Shown: positions 35,474 through 45,075, numbered from the stretch's first letter. The stretch: 54,802 bases of DNA from Verrucomicrobiaceae bacterium (GCA_027485995.1 JAIXPW010000022.1:1-54802); one strand, 5' to 3'. A program made the numbers and translations. Notes: generated from the letters alone by a model not told the origin.

Positions 35474-36392
35474 CAAACGAGCCGATGGACCCAACCACGA
35501 TGCCTCGGGCCCTTCTGGCACCTCGCCCTCAGAGCAGGCTTTGCTGCCAGATGCAGGCGGTGTCAGCTCATCTGGGACCCTGCGATGGTTTCATTAGGAG
35601 TGGTGGCATTCCTGTCGCCACAACCCTTTGATTGGGACAACAATGTCCCAGTTTCACAAGGCTCCCATTGACGCCCCTCGCCGCGCCTGCGACGAATGGA
35701 TCATGTCGTGACTCGTTTTGTTTCCCTGCCCAGAGGATGCCGCGCCGCAGGTCGTCGGGAGAGTTCGGAAGCACCTCATGTTAATCATGAATCACCTCTT
35801 TCGGATTGGTGGATGACAATGGACGAAGGTAATGACTGCGTCATTGTGAAAAACATGTTTGGTGAAATCGGGCGGTTGAACATTGAGAACGGTTCATGCC
35901 ATTTGAGGGGAAGATTTCATTCCCACGGGGACTTCGCGGTGGTTGGCCCTTTTGACAAGCAGGTTGAGGTGGTCGAGAAGGTAAAGCTGCCTCGAGATGA
36001 ATGGAGATGGCGATTGCCGCATCGAAAATAGAATCATGAATTGTCCCTTGAAATGGGGGATGAACCGACCAGATTTGAGTCTCCTCGGGAGTCCGCTCCT
36101 CACCAATCAGATCCTTGTGAGGGACCTGTTGAAGTCGCAAGACTTGTGGGTCGGTCAGGGTCGGGTGGACTGCCGCCAGAACCTGGATCACCCACCTTTG
36201 TCGTTACCAAAAAAACCCTCGGCTCAGACGAATGATCCCTCATCCGAGGCAAACCCTCCTTCGTCAGGGGTGCCCTGAAGATGCAGGGGAAGTACTTTTC
36301 CGGACTCTGACTGAAAGAGGGCTGGTCGGAATGGCACGAAAGCCGCTAGAAGTTTCGGTTACCCGTCTTGATCGGGACCATCTTCGACCTTC
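35474..36392. other. about 900 bp with at most one doubtful small gene
   Basis: Apart from two hairpin repeats (35602-35650) the stretch has one plausible open frame, 35696-36031 on the plus strand. Its second half (from about MTMDEGNDCVIVKNMFGEIGR) looks protein-like, but no family or ribosome site supports it. A decayed gene is as likely. Confidence 0.35.
35602..35650. repeat. two adjacent ACA-N4-TGT-type hairpins
   Basis: Hairpin 1 (about 35602-35621) reads GTGGC-A-TTCC-TGTCGCCAC; its left arm has lost two bases relative to the right. Hairpin 2 (35633-35650) is TGGGACA-ACAA-TGTCCCA, perfect. Same family as 45076, 51750, 51953 and 51994. Confidence 0.7.
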
Positions 36393-37892
36393 ATGAGTGA
36401 CTCTGGAAATCCAATGTGTCCGCTTTACATCAGCGGAAAGTGGCGGGGAATCGCCGGAAAGACTGGCAGCCCGGTCTTCAATCCCTCGCGCGGATCGGTG
36501 ATCGCCAGCGTCCCGATGTGCGGTCCGGAGGAGGTCAATGAGGCCGTCGCCTCCGCGAAGGCCGCCTTTCCAGCCTGGCGCGATACCCCACCGAACGAGC
36601 GGGCGCAGGTGCTGTTCCGGGTGAAGATCCTGTTGGAGGACGCCTTTGAGGAGCTCTGTCTCGGCATCGCCACCGAACACGGCAAGACCCTGTCCGAAGC
36701 CCGCGGCGACCTGCGTCGCGGCATCGAGGTGGTGGAGTTCGCCTGTGGCATCCCGACCCTGCTGATGGGCGAGAGCCTGGAGAACATCGCCCGTGGGATT
36801 GACTGCCACACCGACCGCCATCCGCTCGGCGTGGTCGCGGGGATCTGCCCCTTCAATTTCCCGGCCCTCGTCCCAATGTGGATGTGGCCGATCGCCATTG
36901 CCTGCGGAAACACCTTCCTGCTGAAGCCCAGCGAAAAGGTACCGCTGACCATGCAGCGCGTCGTTGGCCTTCTCGAAAAGGCCGGCCTGCCTCCGGGAGT
37001 GATGAACATCGTCCATGGCGGCCGCGAGTGTGTGGATGCCATTCTTGAACATCCGGATGTGAAGGCGATCAGCTTCGTCGGCTCCACTCCGGTGGCCCGC
37101 GAGATCCATCGCAAGGGCACCCTCCACGGCAAGCGCGTCCAGGCGGCCGGTGGGGCGAAGAATTTCATCATCCTAATGCCCGATGCCGATGTCGACCGCA
37201 CGGTAGAGGCGGTGAAGGACGGGGCCTTCGGCTGTGCCGGGGAGCGCTGCATGGCCGGATCTACGGCGGTTGCCGTAGGTGATGCTGGCAAGCGCCTGCT
37301 GCCTGCACTGGCGGATCTGGTGAAGTCGATGAAGGTCGGCCCGACCGATGTCCGCGAGTCGCAGCCCGACATGGGCGCGGTGATCTCCGCCGAGCACAAG
37401 GCCCGTGTTTCAGGCCTGATCGATGCCGGTGAACATGGCGGCGCGAAGGTGTTGGCGGACGGCCGCGGCACCAAGGTGGCCGATGCGCCGGAAGGCTTTT
37501 TCCTCGGACCCACGCTCATTGACGAGGTCGAGGAAACCAATCCGCTGATGGCCACCGAGGTCTTCGGCCCGGTGCTGGCCGTCATGCGTGCGAAGACCTT
37601 GGTCGAGGCCATCGCTTCCGCCAACCGCCAGGCCTTTGGAAATGGCGCGGCGATCTTCACTAACTCCGGAAAAGCCGCCCGCGAATTCCGGCGCAACGTC
37701 AGCGCCGGAATGGTCGGCATCAACGTCGGTGTGCCTGCGCCACTGGCCTATTTTCCCTTCACCGGGTGGAACGACTCGTTCTTCGGCGACCTTCACATCC
37801 AAGGCAAGGAAGGCGTCGAGTTCTACACCCAGCGCAAGACCACCACGACCCGCTGGTTCAGCTTCGGCGATGGTGAGATCTGGGCGAAGTAA
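36393..37892 (+). CDS. mmsA: CoA-acylating methylmalonate/malonate-semialdehyde dehydrogenase
   Basis: A 499-aa NAD-dependent aldehyde dehydrogenase of the MmsA family, making acetyl-CoA or propionyl-CoA from malonate or methylmalonate semialdehyde. Catalytic Cys286 lies in FGCAGERCMAGS. The region of the general-base Glu of ordinary ALDHs reads AAGGAKNF instead, as in MmsA. NAD-site pattern FVGSTPVAREI (228-238), and VVAGICPFNFPALVPMWM typical of MmsA. First gene of an operon with dihydropyrimidinase, NCS1 permease and class III aminotransferase, so the likely substrate is malonate semialdehyde from beta-alanine (or the methyl form from beta-aminoisobutyrate). A repeat-containing 91-bp gap follows. 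Confidence 0.92.
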   Translation: MSDSGNPMCPLYISGKWRGIAGKTGSPVFNPSRGSVIASVPMCGPEEVNEAVASAKAAFPAWRDTPPNERAQVLFRVKILLEDAFEELCLGIATEHGKTLSEARGDLRRGIEVVEFACGIPTLLMGESLENIARGIDCHTDRHPLGVVAGICPFNFPALVPMWMWPIAIACGNTFLLKPSEKVPLTMQRVVGLLEKAGLPPGVMNIVHGGRECVDAILEHPDVKAISFVGSTPVAREIHRKGTLHGKRVQAAGGAKNFIILMPDADVDRTVEAVKDGAFGCAGERCMAGSTAVAVGDAGKRLLPALADLVKSMKVGPTDVRESQPDMGAVISAEHKARVSGLIDAGEHGGAKVLADGRGTKVADAPEGFFLGPTLIDEVEETNPLMATEVFGPVLAVMRAKTLVEAIASANRQAFGNGAAIFTNSGKAAREFRRNVSAGMVGINVGVPAPLAYFPFTGWNDSFFGDLHIQGKEGVEFYTQRKTTTTRWFSFGDGEIWAK

Positions 37893-37906
37893 ATGGAAGA
37901 AAGCAC

Positions 37907-37966
37907 GAAATTCTAAATCCTAAACTCGAAACCAAGACCTCCGCGTCTCTGCGCCTTTGCGTGAAA
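37907..37966. repeat. degenerate period-7 intergenic repeat
   Basis: Units GAAATTC, TAAATCC, TAAACTC and GAAACCA (37907-37934) are followed by a second 7-bp-phased block, GCGTCTC, TGCGCCT, TTGCGTG (about 37943-37963), between mmsA and the dihydropyrimidinase gene. The second block resembles a sequence I have seen in many environmental genomes, from memory only. Confidence 0.5.
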
Positions 37967-37983
37967 CCCATCTTGATTGATCC

Positions 37984-39417
37984 ATGAGCCTGCTGATTCG
38001 AAACGCCGACATCGTCAATGCCCGCAAGCGCTTCACCGCCGACATCCTTTGTGAGGATGGCGTGATCCTGGCCATCGGTGAGGGGCTTGCCGCGCCTGAG
38101 GGATTCGAGGTGATCGATGCCACGGGCAAGCTGGTCTTTCCCGGATTCATCGACCCGCATGTTCACATCTACCTGCCGTTCATGGGGACCTTTTCGAAGG
38201 ACGACTATGTCTCCGGCAGCAAGGCCGCGCTGATGGGCGGGACGACGACGCTGATTGAAATGTGCTGCCCGGCGCGCTCGGATGATCCGCTCGAGGCGAT
38301 CAAGCTTTGGAAGAGCAAGGCGGCCGGGATTTCCTCCTGTGACTACACCTTTCACATGGGAGTCACGCGTTTCGATGAATCGACGACCGCCGCGCTGAAG
38401 ACGATCGTCGAGGACGAGGGCATCCAGTCGTTCAAGGTTTTCCTCGCCTACAAGGGGGCCTTCGGTATCGAGGACACGGAACTCTATCAGACCCTCTCAC
38501 TTGCCAAAGAACTCGGCGTGGTGGTCACCGCGCATTGTGAGAATGCCGATCTGGTTTCCGAGACGCAGAAGAAGCTCGTCGCCGAAGGAAAGACCGGGCC
38601 GGAGTGGCATGAACCGTCGCGTCCGATCACGGTCGAGGCGGAGGGCTGCCATCATCTGATGACCTTCGCGGAAATCACCGGGGCCGAGGTTTATGTGGTG
38701 CACACCAGCTGCATTCCAGCGGTCGAGGCCATTGTCGCGGCGCGGAAGAGGGGAGTGAAGGCCTCGATCGAGACAGTCGCGCCTTATCTGACGCTCGACT
38801 GCTCGTATGCCGAGTTGCCGGACTTCGAGGGGGCCAAGTATGTCATGAGCCCCCCCATCCGCGCGAAGGAACACGGTGACTTTCTATGGAAATGCCTGGC
38901 CGATGGTACGGTGGACACCGTAGGAACCGATCACGCGCCTTTTGACTTCGCCACCCAGAAGCACATGGGTCATCCTGAGGAGGGAAAGGCGGTGGATGCC
39001 AGCTTCGCGCCGACCGGCAAGGCTGCCAACTTCACCCTGATCCCGAACGGCTTGCCGAGCGTCGAGGAGCGGGTGAAGCTGTTGTTTTCCGAAGGCGTTG
39101 TCACCGGGCGAATCGACCTCCACACCTTCGTCCGCACGTGCAGCACGCGTTCGGCGGAGATTTTCGGGCTCTATCCGAGAAAGGGCGTGATCGCGCTGGG
39201 CAGCGATGCCGACCTCGTGATCTGGGATCCCCTGTGGAAGGGCACGATTTCCGCCGCGACGCATTCGATGGCCACCGACTACTCCGCCTTTGAGGGACGT
39301 GAGATCACGGGGCGCGCCGAGGTCGTCACGGTCCGTGGCAAGGTCATGGTCCGCGACGGACGGTGGTGTGGTGAAACCGGGTGGGGGGAGTTCCTTCACC
39401 GCAAGCCGAATCCCTGA
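37984..39417 (+). CDS. hydA: dihydropyrimidinase (hydantoinase)
   Basis: A 477-aa binuclear-zinc amidohydrolase opening dihydrouracil, dihydrothymine or hydantoin rings. Metal ligands: His59 and His61 (DPHVHIY), the lysine to be carboxylated, Lys151 (SFKVFLAYKG), His184 (TAHCEN), His240 (VVHTS) and Asp316 (GTDHAPF). Length and order match the family. It stops one base before the NCS1 permease start, so translation is coupled. No dihydropyrimidine dehydrogenase or beta-ureidopropionase gene is in the window. Confidence 0.93.
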   Translation: MSLLIRNADIVNARKRFTADILCEDGVILAIGEGLAAPEGFEVIDATGKLVFPGFIDPHVHIYLPFMGTFSKDDYVSGSKAALMGGTTTLIEMCCPARSDDPLEAIKLWKSKAAGISSCDYTFHMGVTRFDESTTAALKTIVEDEGIQSFKVFLAYKGAFGIEDTELYQTLSLAKELGVVVTAHCENADLVSETQKKLVAEGKTGPEWHEPSRPITVEAEGCHHLMTFAEITGAEVYVVHTSCIPAVEAIVAARKRGVKASIETVAPYLTLDCSYAELPDFEGAKYVMSPPIRAKEHGDFLWKCLADGTVDTVGTDHAPFDFATQKHMGHPEEGKAVDASFAPTGKAANFTLIPNGLPSVEERVKLLFSEGVVTGRIDLHTFVRTCSTRSAEIFGLYPRKGVIALGSDADLVIWDPLWKGTISAATHSMATDYSAFEGREITGRAEVVTVRGKVMVRDGRWCGETGWGEFLHRKPNP

Positions 39418-39418
39418 C

Positions 39419-40882
39419 ATGGAAACGAGGTCACCCGACGAAAGCCTGATCAACGAGGATCTGGCGGCGGTTCCAAACGACAAGCGGACCTGGTCGTGCT
39501 GGAACTATGCGTCGCTGTGGATCTCGATGGCGGCCTGCATCCCGACTTACATGCTCGCCTCGTCGCTGATCGAGAAGGGCATGAACTGGTGGCAGGCGGT
39601 GCTGACCATTTTTCTCGGCAACCTCGTGGTGCTGGTGCCGATGATTCTCAATGCCCATGCAGGGACAAGATATGGAATTCCGTTCCCGGTTTATTGCCGC
39701 GCGGCCTTCGGCACCCTCGGTGCGAATGTTCCAGCCCTGCTCCGCGCGCTGGTCGCCTGCGGCTGGTTCGGCATCCAGTCATGGATCGGCGGCGAGGCGA
39801 TCCACAAGATCCTCTCAATCTTCATCCCCGCGCTGGCGGAGGGCAGTCCGATCGCCGGACTCGGCATCTCATTCACACAGCTTCTTTGCTTCCTGTTCTT
39901 CTGGGGGATCAACATGTGGGTCATCCATCGCGGCATCCACACGATCCGGGTCCTGCTTTCGATCAAGGCTCCGCTGCTCCTCGTGCTCGGACTGGCGCTG
40001 CTGGGGTGGGCCTATCAGACGGCAGGCGGCTTCGGTCCGATGCTGGCGAAACCCTCCGCCTTCGATGCCGGACAACCGAAGGACGGGCAGTTCCTCTCGT
40101 TCTTCCTGCCCGCGCTGACCGGCATGGTTGGATTCTGGGCGACTCTTTCCCTGAACATCCCCGACTTCTCCCGTTATGCCCGATCGCAGAAGGATCAGAT
40201 GCTCGGACAAGCGATCGGCCTGCCACCGACGATGGCGCTCTATTCATTCATCGGTGTCGCGGTGACCTCGGCGACGGCGGTGATTTACGGCAAGACAATC
40301 TGGGATCCGGTGGATGTGCTGACGCGTTTCAAGAATCCGCTGGTGCTGGTCATCGCCATGATCGCGCTTTGCATCGCCACGCTGGCCACCAACATCGCGG
40401 CGAACGTCGTCAGTCCCGCAAACGACTTCGCCAATCTCGCGCCGAAGAAGATCTCTTTCAGGATTGGTGGCTTCATCACGGGAATCATCGGAGTGCTGAT
40501 GATGCCGTGGAAGCTCATCGCCGATCCAAGCGGGTATATCTTCACCTGGTTGGTGGGTTACAGCGCGCTGCTGGGACCGATCGCCGGCATCATGATCGCC
40601 GACTATTTCGTGGTGCGGAAACGTCATCTCGATCTGAATGAACTTTACCGCGTTGATGGGATCTATCGCTACTCGGGCGGCTTCAGCATCGCCGCGTTGC
40701 TGGCCTTCGGGCTTGCGGTGCTGCCGAATCTCCCGGGTTTCCTCGCCCAGATCGGGGTGCTGAAAGGCGTTCCCGGTTTCCTGCTCTCGCTGTATGATCA
40801 GGCCTGGTTCGTCGGCTTCGGCCTCGCCTTCGTGCTCTATCTTGTTTTCCGGAAACTCGCTCCGGTGCCCATCCACTCCTGA
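39419..40882 (+). CDS. NCS1-family nucleobase/hydantoin permease
   Basis: A 487-aa inner-membrane symporter with about 12 helices. The N-terminus has the NCS1 signature (LINEDLAAVPNDKRTWSCWNYASLWISMA), followed by MLASSLIEKGMNWWQAVLTIFLGNLVVL, CGWFGIQSWIGGEAI, and the conserved LNIPDFSRYAR and NIAANVVSPANDFANLAPKKISF loops. Likely substrate is uracil, dihydrouracil, hydantoin or allantoin, from its place after dihydropyrimidinase. ATG 39419 follows the upstream stop by 1 bp; earlier in-frame starts overlap that gene. Confidence 0.9.
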   Translation: METRSPDESLINEDLAAVPNDKRTWSCWNYASLWISMAACIPTYMLASSLIEKGMNWWQAVLTIFLGNLVVLVPMILNAHAGTRYGIPFPVYCRAAFGTLGANVPALLRALVACGWFGIQSWIGGEAIHKILSIFIPALAEGSPIAGLGISFTQLLCFLFFWGINMWVIHRGIHTIRVLLSIKAPLLLVLGLALLGWAYQTAGGFGPMLAKPSAFDAGQPKDGQFLSFFLPALTGMVGFWATLSLNIPDFSRYARSQKDQMLGQAIGLPPTMALYSFIGVAVTSATAVIYGKTIWDPVDVLTRFKNPLVLVIAMIALCIATLATNIAANVVSPANDFANLAPKKISFRIGGFITGIIGVLMMPWKLIADPSGYIFTWLVGYSALLGPIAGIMIADYFVVRKRHLDLNELYRVDGIYRYSGGFSIAALLAFGLAVLPNLPGFLAQIGVLKGVPGFLLSLYDQAWFVGFGLAFVLYLVFRKLAPVPIHS

Positions 40883-40895
40883 CCCTCCCACGATC

Positions 40896-42227
40896 ATGCC
40901 ACTGCCACCTTTCGACTACACGCCGAAGCCCTACGACGGCCCACCCCCCGAGGAAATCCTCGCGCTGCGCAAGGAGTTCGTGAACCCCGCGATCTTCCAC
41001 TATTACAAGAAGCCTATCGCGATCGTGGAGGGAAAGGCGCAGTATCTTTATGATGAGACCGGCCGACGCTACCTCGATGGTTTCGGCGGCATCGTGACGG
41101 TGAGCGTGGGACATTGCCACCCGGAGGTCCTCGCCGCCGCGAACCTCCAGAATGAAACAATCAGCCATACCACCACGATCTATCTCAACCCGCAGATTGC
41201 GCTCTATGCGAAGGAACTCGCTGCGAAGATGCCAGGTGACCTGAAGGTATGCTATTTCGTCAACTCCGGCTCCGAAGCCAATGACCTCGCCGTCCTGATG
41301 GCACGGGCCTACACCCAGAACTACGACGTTGTGGCCCTGCGCAATGCCTATCACGGCGGCAGCCCCAGCGCGATGGCACTGACCTCGCATCATACCTGGA
41401 AATTCAACGTCCCGCACTCGCACGGCGTCCACCACGCGATGATGCCCGACACCTATCGCGGCATCCACGGTGCCTCCGATCCCGATGCCGGGAAAAAGTA
41501 TGCGGCGGACATCGGTGAGGTCGTCCGCTACGCCACCTCCGGGAAAATCGCGGCCTTCATCGCCGAGTCGATCCAGGGCGTCGGCGGAACCGTCGTGTTT
41601 CCCGATGGCTATCTCAAGGAAGCCTACGCCCAGGCCCGCTCGTTCGGCGGTCTCTGCATCGCGGACGAAGTGCAGGCTGGCTTCGGTCGCACCGGGTCGC
41701 ATTTCTGGGGCTTCGAAACCCAGGATGTCATTCCTGACATCGTCACTATGGCGAAGGGCATCGGCAACGGCTGCCCGCTCGCGGCGGTGATCACCACTCC
41801 CGAGATCGCCAAGGTGCTGGCGACCCGCATCCATTTCAACACCTTCGGCGGCAACCCGGTCTCGATGGCCCAGGGTCGCGCGGTCCTGCGAGTCATCGAA
41901 AAGGAAGGTCTCCAACAGAACTGCGTGAACCTCGGTGCGTATCTAACAGCCGGCTTCCAGAAGCTCGCGGAAAAGCACAACCTCATCGGTGAGGTTCGCG
42001 GCAAGGGCCTCATGCTCGGCGTCGAACTTGTCAAGGACCGCACCACCAAGGAACCCGCCAGCGCCGAGTGCGCCGCCGTGTTCGAAAAGTGCAAGGACCT
42101 CGGCCTGCTCATCGGCAAGGGCGGGCTCTTTGGCAACACCCTCCGCATCAAGCCGCCGATGTGCATCAATACCGACGATGCGCAGTTCATGATCGAGGTC
42201 ATCGACGAGGCACTGGCTAAAGTTTGA
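40896..42227 (+). CDS. class III aminotransferase (beta-alanine:pyruvate / AGXT2-like)
   Basis: A 443-aa PLP enzyme. VNSGSEANDLAV (122-133) binds the cofactor phosphate, Asp257 in IADEVQAGFGRTG pairs with the pyridine nitrogen, and Lys287 in TMAKGIGNG is the Schiff-base lysine. The sequence style (PAIFHYYKKPIAIVEG near the start) is that of alanine-glyoxylate aminotransferase 2, which also accepts beta-alanine and beta-aminoisobutyrate. It would pass amino groups to pyruvate or glyoxylate and hand the semialdehyde to MmsA, the operon's first gene. 13 bp after the permease. Confidence 0.9.
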   Translation: MPLPPFDYTPKPYDGPPPEEILALRKEFVNPAIFHYYKKPIAIVEGKAQYLYDETGRRYLDGFGGIVTVSVGHCHPEVLAAANLQNETISHTTTIYLNPQIALYAKELAAKMPGDLKVCYFVNSGSEANDLAVLMARAYTQNYDVVALRNAYHGGSPSAMALTSHHTWKFNVPHSHGVHHAMMPDTYRGIHGASDPDAGKKYAADIGEVVRYATSGKIAAFIAESIQGVGGTVVFPDGYLKEAYAQARSFGGLCIADEVQAGFGRTGSHFWGFETQDVIPDIVTMAKGIGNGCPLAAVITTPEIAKVLATRIHFNTFGGNPVSMAQGRAVLRVIEKEGLQQNCVNLGAYLTAGFQKLAEKHNLIGEVRGKGLMLGVELVKDRTTKEPASAECAAVFEKCKDLGLLIGKGGLFGNTLRIKPPMCINTDDAQFMIEVIDEALAKV

Positions 42228-42312
42228 AGTGTTCAGTGTTCAGTTTTCAGGAAAGAGGAGTCTCTTGATCCTCTTCATTTCTTCGCTGAACACTTGAAAC
42301 TGAACACTTGAA
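42223..42312. terminator. long imperfect hairpin between convergent genes
   Basis: The left arm (TTTGAAGTGTTCAGTGTTCAG and on) starts at the aminotransferase stop; the right arm (42286-42312) consists of repeated CTGAACACTTGAA. Inner arms GAAAGAGGA / TCCTCTT continue the stem, giving about 90 bp. Units of AGTGTTC repeat in 7-bp phase. Position suggests a two-way terminator or 3'-end protector. It shares arm sequence with the nrtB-nrtC gap element. Confidence 0.6.
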
Positions 42313-42314
42313 CC

Positions 42315-43067
42315 TTACTGGTCCGCAGGACCTTCAACGGCTTCCTTCTTCACCTTCGCCGCCTGTTCCTTGCTGAGCGCGGCGACCCGGATGTACTTGC
42401 CATCGAAGTAGGCGCGGGCTCCGTGGTAGGGGCTGGTGTTGGCTCCGACGACCTCAAGCTCCTTGTCGCGCTGGATGAAGGCGAGGTTGGTCGGTTCGTC
42501 CTTTTTCTCCGGATCGTTGCCCTGGTCGGAAAACCAGCCGAGGGGTGAGTTCCAGAAAGCCTCGCCACCGATGCTGCCGAGGTGATAGGTGGGGCCACGA
42601 ACGACATCGATGGTGAAGAAGAGCTTCTTGCCTTCCTGCACGAGGTTGAGCTCACCGCCTTGGCTGTCCTTCCAGACGCCGGTCCGCGTGTCGCCTTCGA
42701 CGGGGTCCTTGAGATAGCCCTTGAGCCACTGGACCCGGGTTTCCATGAGGTCCGCGGCAAGAGCGAGATACTCGGAGGTGTCCTTCGCCTTGTCTTCCGG
42801 AACCTCGGATCCGACGTTGGCGAAAGAGGCCGCGATGTAGTCGCGCCATTCAATCCAGCCGCGCTGGTCGATCTTGAGCGCTTCAAACTGCGAGGCGGGA
42901 AGGTCTGTTTTTGCCTTGGCCCAGATCTCGTTCAGCGCCTTGTCGGCCTTCTCGAAGGCCACCTTCGCCTCGGCTTTGGTGGGCTGTTTCGGTTCGGTGG
43001 AGTCCTCGGCGCGGAGTGATGGAACGACGAACCACGACAGCAGGACGAGGAGGAGGCAGGCTTTCAT
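42315..43067 (-). CDS. secreted DUF1311/LprI-N-like protein
   Basis: A 250-aa exported protein from ATG 43067 with signal peptide MKACLLLVLLSWFVVPSLRA. Residues about 30-110 show the LprI/DUF1311 layout: an amphipathic helix AFEKADKALNEIWAKAK, then LKIDQRGWIEWRDYIAA, and later LALAADLMETRVQWLKGYL. The C-terminal part (from about GVWKDSQGGELNLVQEGKKLFFTI) is a beta-rich domain of unknown role. The domain is linked in other bacteria to lysozyme inhibition, which cannot be claimed here. The LprI-type domain lacks the usual conserved Cys pair. Confidence 0.7.
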   Translation of the reverse strand: MKACLLLVLLSWFVVPSLRAEDSTEPKQPTKAEAKVAFEKADKALNEIWAKAKTDLPASQFEALKIDQRGWIEWRDYIAASFANVGSEVPEDKAKDTSEYLALAADLMETRVQWLKGYLKDPVEGDTRTGVWKDSQGGELNLVQEGKKLFFTIDVVRGPTYHLGSIGGEAFWNSPLGWFSDQGNDPEKKDEPTNLAFIQRDKELEVVGANTSPYHGARAYFDGKYIRVAALSKEQAAKVKKEAVEGPADQ

Positions 43068-43214
43068 CCCCCGCAGTCTGGAGGGCCCCGATCCACAAGT
43101 CAGGCGTGAAACGACGGCAATCGGGATCTTTCCGATCCGGTCACGCGACTCGATTGAATGGCTTGCCCCGCTTTTCTTCGACATCGATGAATCGCGCGTC
43201 ATGCTCGCGGTTGC

Positions 43215-45065
43215 GTGAAACGTTTCCCTTCCTTTCGCCACTTCCTCCTGCCTGTGCTGCTGTCCTGGTCGGCGGCTGGAGCGCAGACGCCGGTCATCCC
43301 GCAGTCGCTGGAGCAGTTGTGGGCGGGCTATGAGAATTTCGATAGGGCCACGCCGCTCGAACTCGAAACGCTCAAGGAGTGGGAGCAGGACGGGGCGGTG
43401 TGCCGGGTCGTTCGCTATCAGGTCGGCGTTTTCAAAGGAGCCCCTTCCCGGGTCGCGGGCTTCTACGCTTTTCCCAAAGGGGCCACCAAGCTGCCTGCCA
43501 TCCTGGACCTGCACGGCGGTGGGCAATCGGCCTCACTCAGCACCGTGCGGACCTGGGCAAGTCGTGGCTATGCCTGCCTTTCGCTCAACTGGGGAGGCAA
43601 CCCGATGAGCCTCGGTCAGGGCAACTGGGACGGCCCTCAGACGGATTGGGGCCGGCTCGATGCCACCCATCCGCCGCAGCGAAACAAGGTGAACCATTTC
43701 GCCGGTCCGCTCACGCCGGACAGCTTCACACTTGATGAGGTGGAGTCTCCCCGGAACAGCAACTGGTATCTCGTGCTGGTGGCGGCACGTCGCGCGGTCA
43801 GCCTCCTCGAACGCCAGCCCGAAGTGGATGTGAACCGAATCGGCGCGAGGGGGCACTCGATGGGCGGAAAGCTCACCACCGACCTCGCCGCCATCGACAA
43901 GCGGATCAAGGCGGCCGTGCCGTCGTGCGGGGGCTCGGGGGATCTCGTGGAAACGGAAGCCACAGCGCCGGGTGGCAGTCGCACCAAGCCGAGCGCCCTT
44001 GAACTCGCCTGCATTTCCGACAACGCCTATCTGCCACGCCTCACCTGTCCGGTGCTCCTTCTTTCGCCCACGAATGACTTCCACTGCCAGCTCGATGCGA
44101 TGGCCTGGAACTGGCGGAACCTGCCGGATGATCGGGTGCGTTTCAGCCTTTCCCCGCACCTCAACCACCGCCATACCGATGAGCATGCCGCCACCGAGCG
44201 GCTATGGTTCGAGGAGCACTTGAAAGGCACCGCGCTCCGCATGCCGCGCAGCCCTCGACTGACGCTGGACCTGCGGACGGGAAATGGCGTGCCGCGAGTG
44301 ACGGTTTCGCCCGATGAGTCATCGCCTGTGCAGCGGGTGGACCTCTACTACTCGCACGGTCCCCATACGCTCACCCGATTCTGGCGGGATGCGGTGGCGG
44401 TGAGATCCGGCGCAACCTGGCAGGCCGACTGTCCGGTGATGGATCCGGGTCAGCCGCTTTTTGTGTATGCCGATGTGTTTTATCCGACCCCCGAAGGGCA
44501 GGGGGATGTTGAGAGTTATGTCATCAGTTCACGTGTCATCTCGATTGGGTCGGCGGAGTTGCAGACCGCAGGCGTGAAGGCCACGGATCGACCGGAGTCG
44601 ATCATCGACGACGGCTCACGCGGCTGGCACGACTGGTATCGGCTGAACTGGGGACATCCGCCCTTGTGGTCGGCCACCACGCGCAAGCTCAGGGATCCCA
44701 AGTGGCGCGGACCTGACGGGGCGACCTTGAGTTTCGAGATCCAGTCGTTCAGCGACAACAAGCTCGTACTCACCTTCAACTGCAACGGCTGGGGAGCCAT
44801 CATGCCGGGCAAGCCCGCCGTGGACTATGCGGTCGTCAAAACGCTCAAGGGCTCGCCGGACTGGCAGACGGTGTCGGTGAACTTGTCCGAGCTGGTCTCC
44901 ACCGATCCCGGAGCTTCCGCCCCGCTGTTGGACTGGCGCAGCGTCACCGAGTTCACGCTGTCCCCAAGTGGCACTGTGGTGAAGGACGGCCGGAAGGAGA
45001 AAGTGGAAGGAGCCCCCTGGCAGGGCCCGCGTGCGATCCGGAATCTCCGCTGGGAAGGGAAGTGA
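43215..45065 (+). CDS. secreted alpha/beta-hydrolase (acetyl-xylan-esterase-like) with C-terminal sugar-binding-like domain
   Basis: A 616-aa protein with GTG start at 43215 and signal peptide (residues 1-23, ending AAGAQ). Residues about 75-345 form the hydrolase: LPAILDLHGGGQSASL (oxyanion region), nucleophile Ser in GHSMGGKLT, Asp in LLSPTNDFHC, His in SPHLNHRHTDEH. Residues about 460-616 form a beta-rich module (WHDWYRLNWGHPPLWSATTRKLRDPKWRG) like a galactose-binding carbohydrate module. It faces the rhamnogalacturonan and pectate lyase genes, so deacetylation or demethylation of pectin is a reasonable inferred role. Substrate not shown by sequence. Confidence 0.8.
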   Translation: MKRFPSFRHFLLPVLLSWSAAGAQTPVIPQSLEQLWAGYENFDRATPLELETLKEWEQDGAVCRVVRYQVGVFKGAPSRVAGFYAFPKGATKLPAILDLHGGGQSASLSTVRTWASRGYACLSLNWGGNPMSLGQGNWDGPQTDWGRLDATHPPQRNKVNHFAGPLTPDSFTLDEVESPRNSNWYLVLVAARRAVSLLERQPEVDVNRIGARGHSMGGKLTTDLAAIDKRIKAAVPSCGGSGDLVETEATAPGGSRTKPSALELACISDNAYLPRLTCPVLLLSPTNDFHCQLDAMAWNWRNLPDDRVRFSLSPHLNHRHTDEHAATERLWFEEHLKGTALRMPRSPRLTLDLRTGNGVPRVTVSPDESSPVQRVDLYYSHGPHTLTRFWRDAVAVRSGATWQADCPVMDPGQPLFVYADVFYPTPEGQGDVESYVISSRVISIGSAELQTAGVKATDRPESIIDDGSRGWHDWYRLNWGHPPLWSATTRKLRDPKWRGPDGATLSFEIQSFSDNKLVLTFNCNGWGAIMPGKPAVDYAVVKTLKGSPDWQTVSVNLSELVSTDPGASAPLLDWRSVTEFTLSPSGTVVKDGRKEKVEGAPWQGPRAIRNLRWEGK

Positions 45066-45075
45066 GTGAGGCGGA

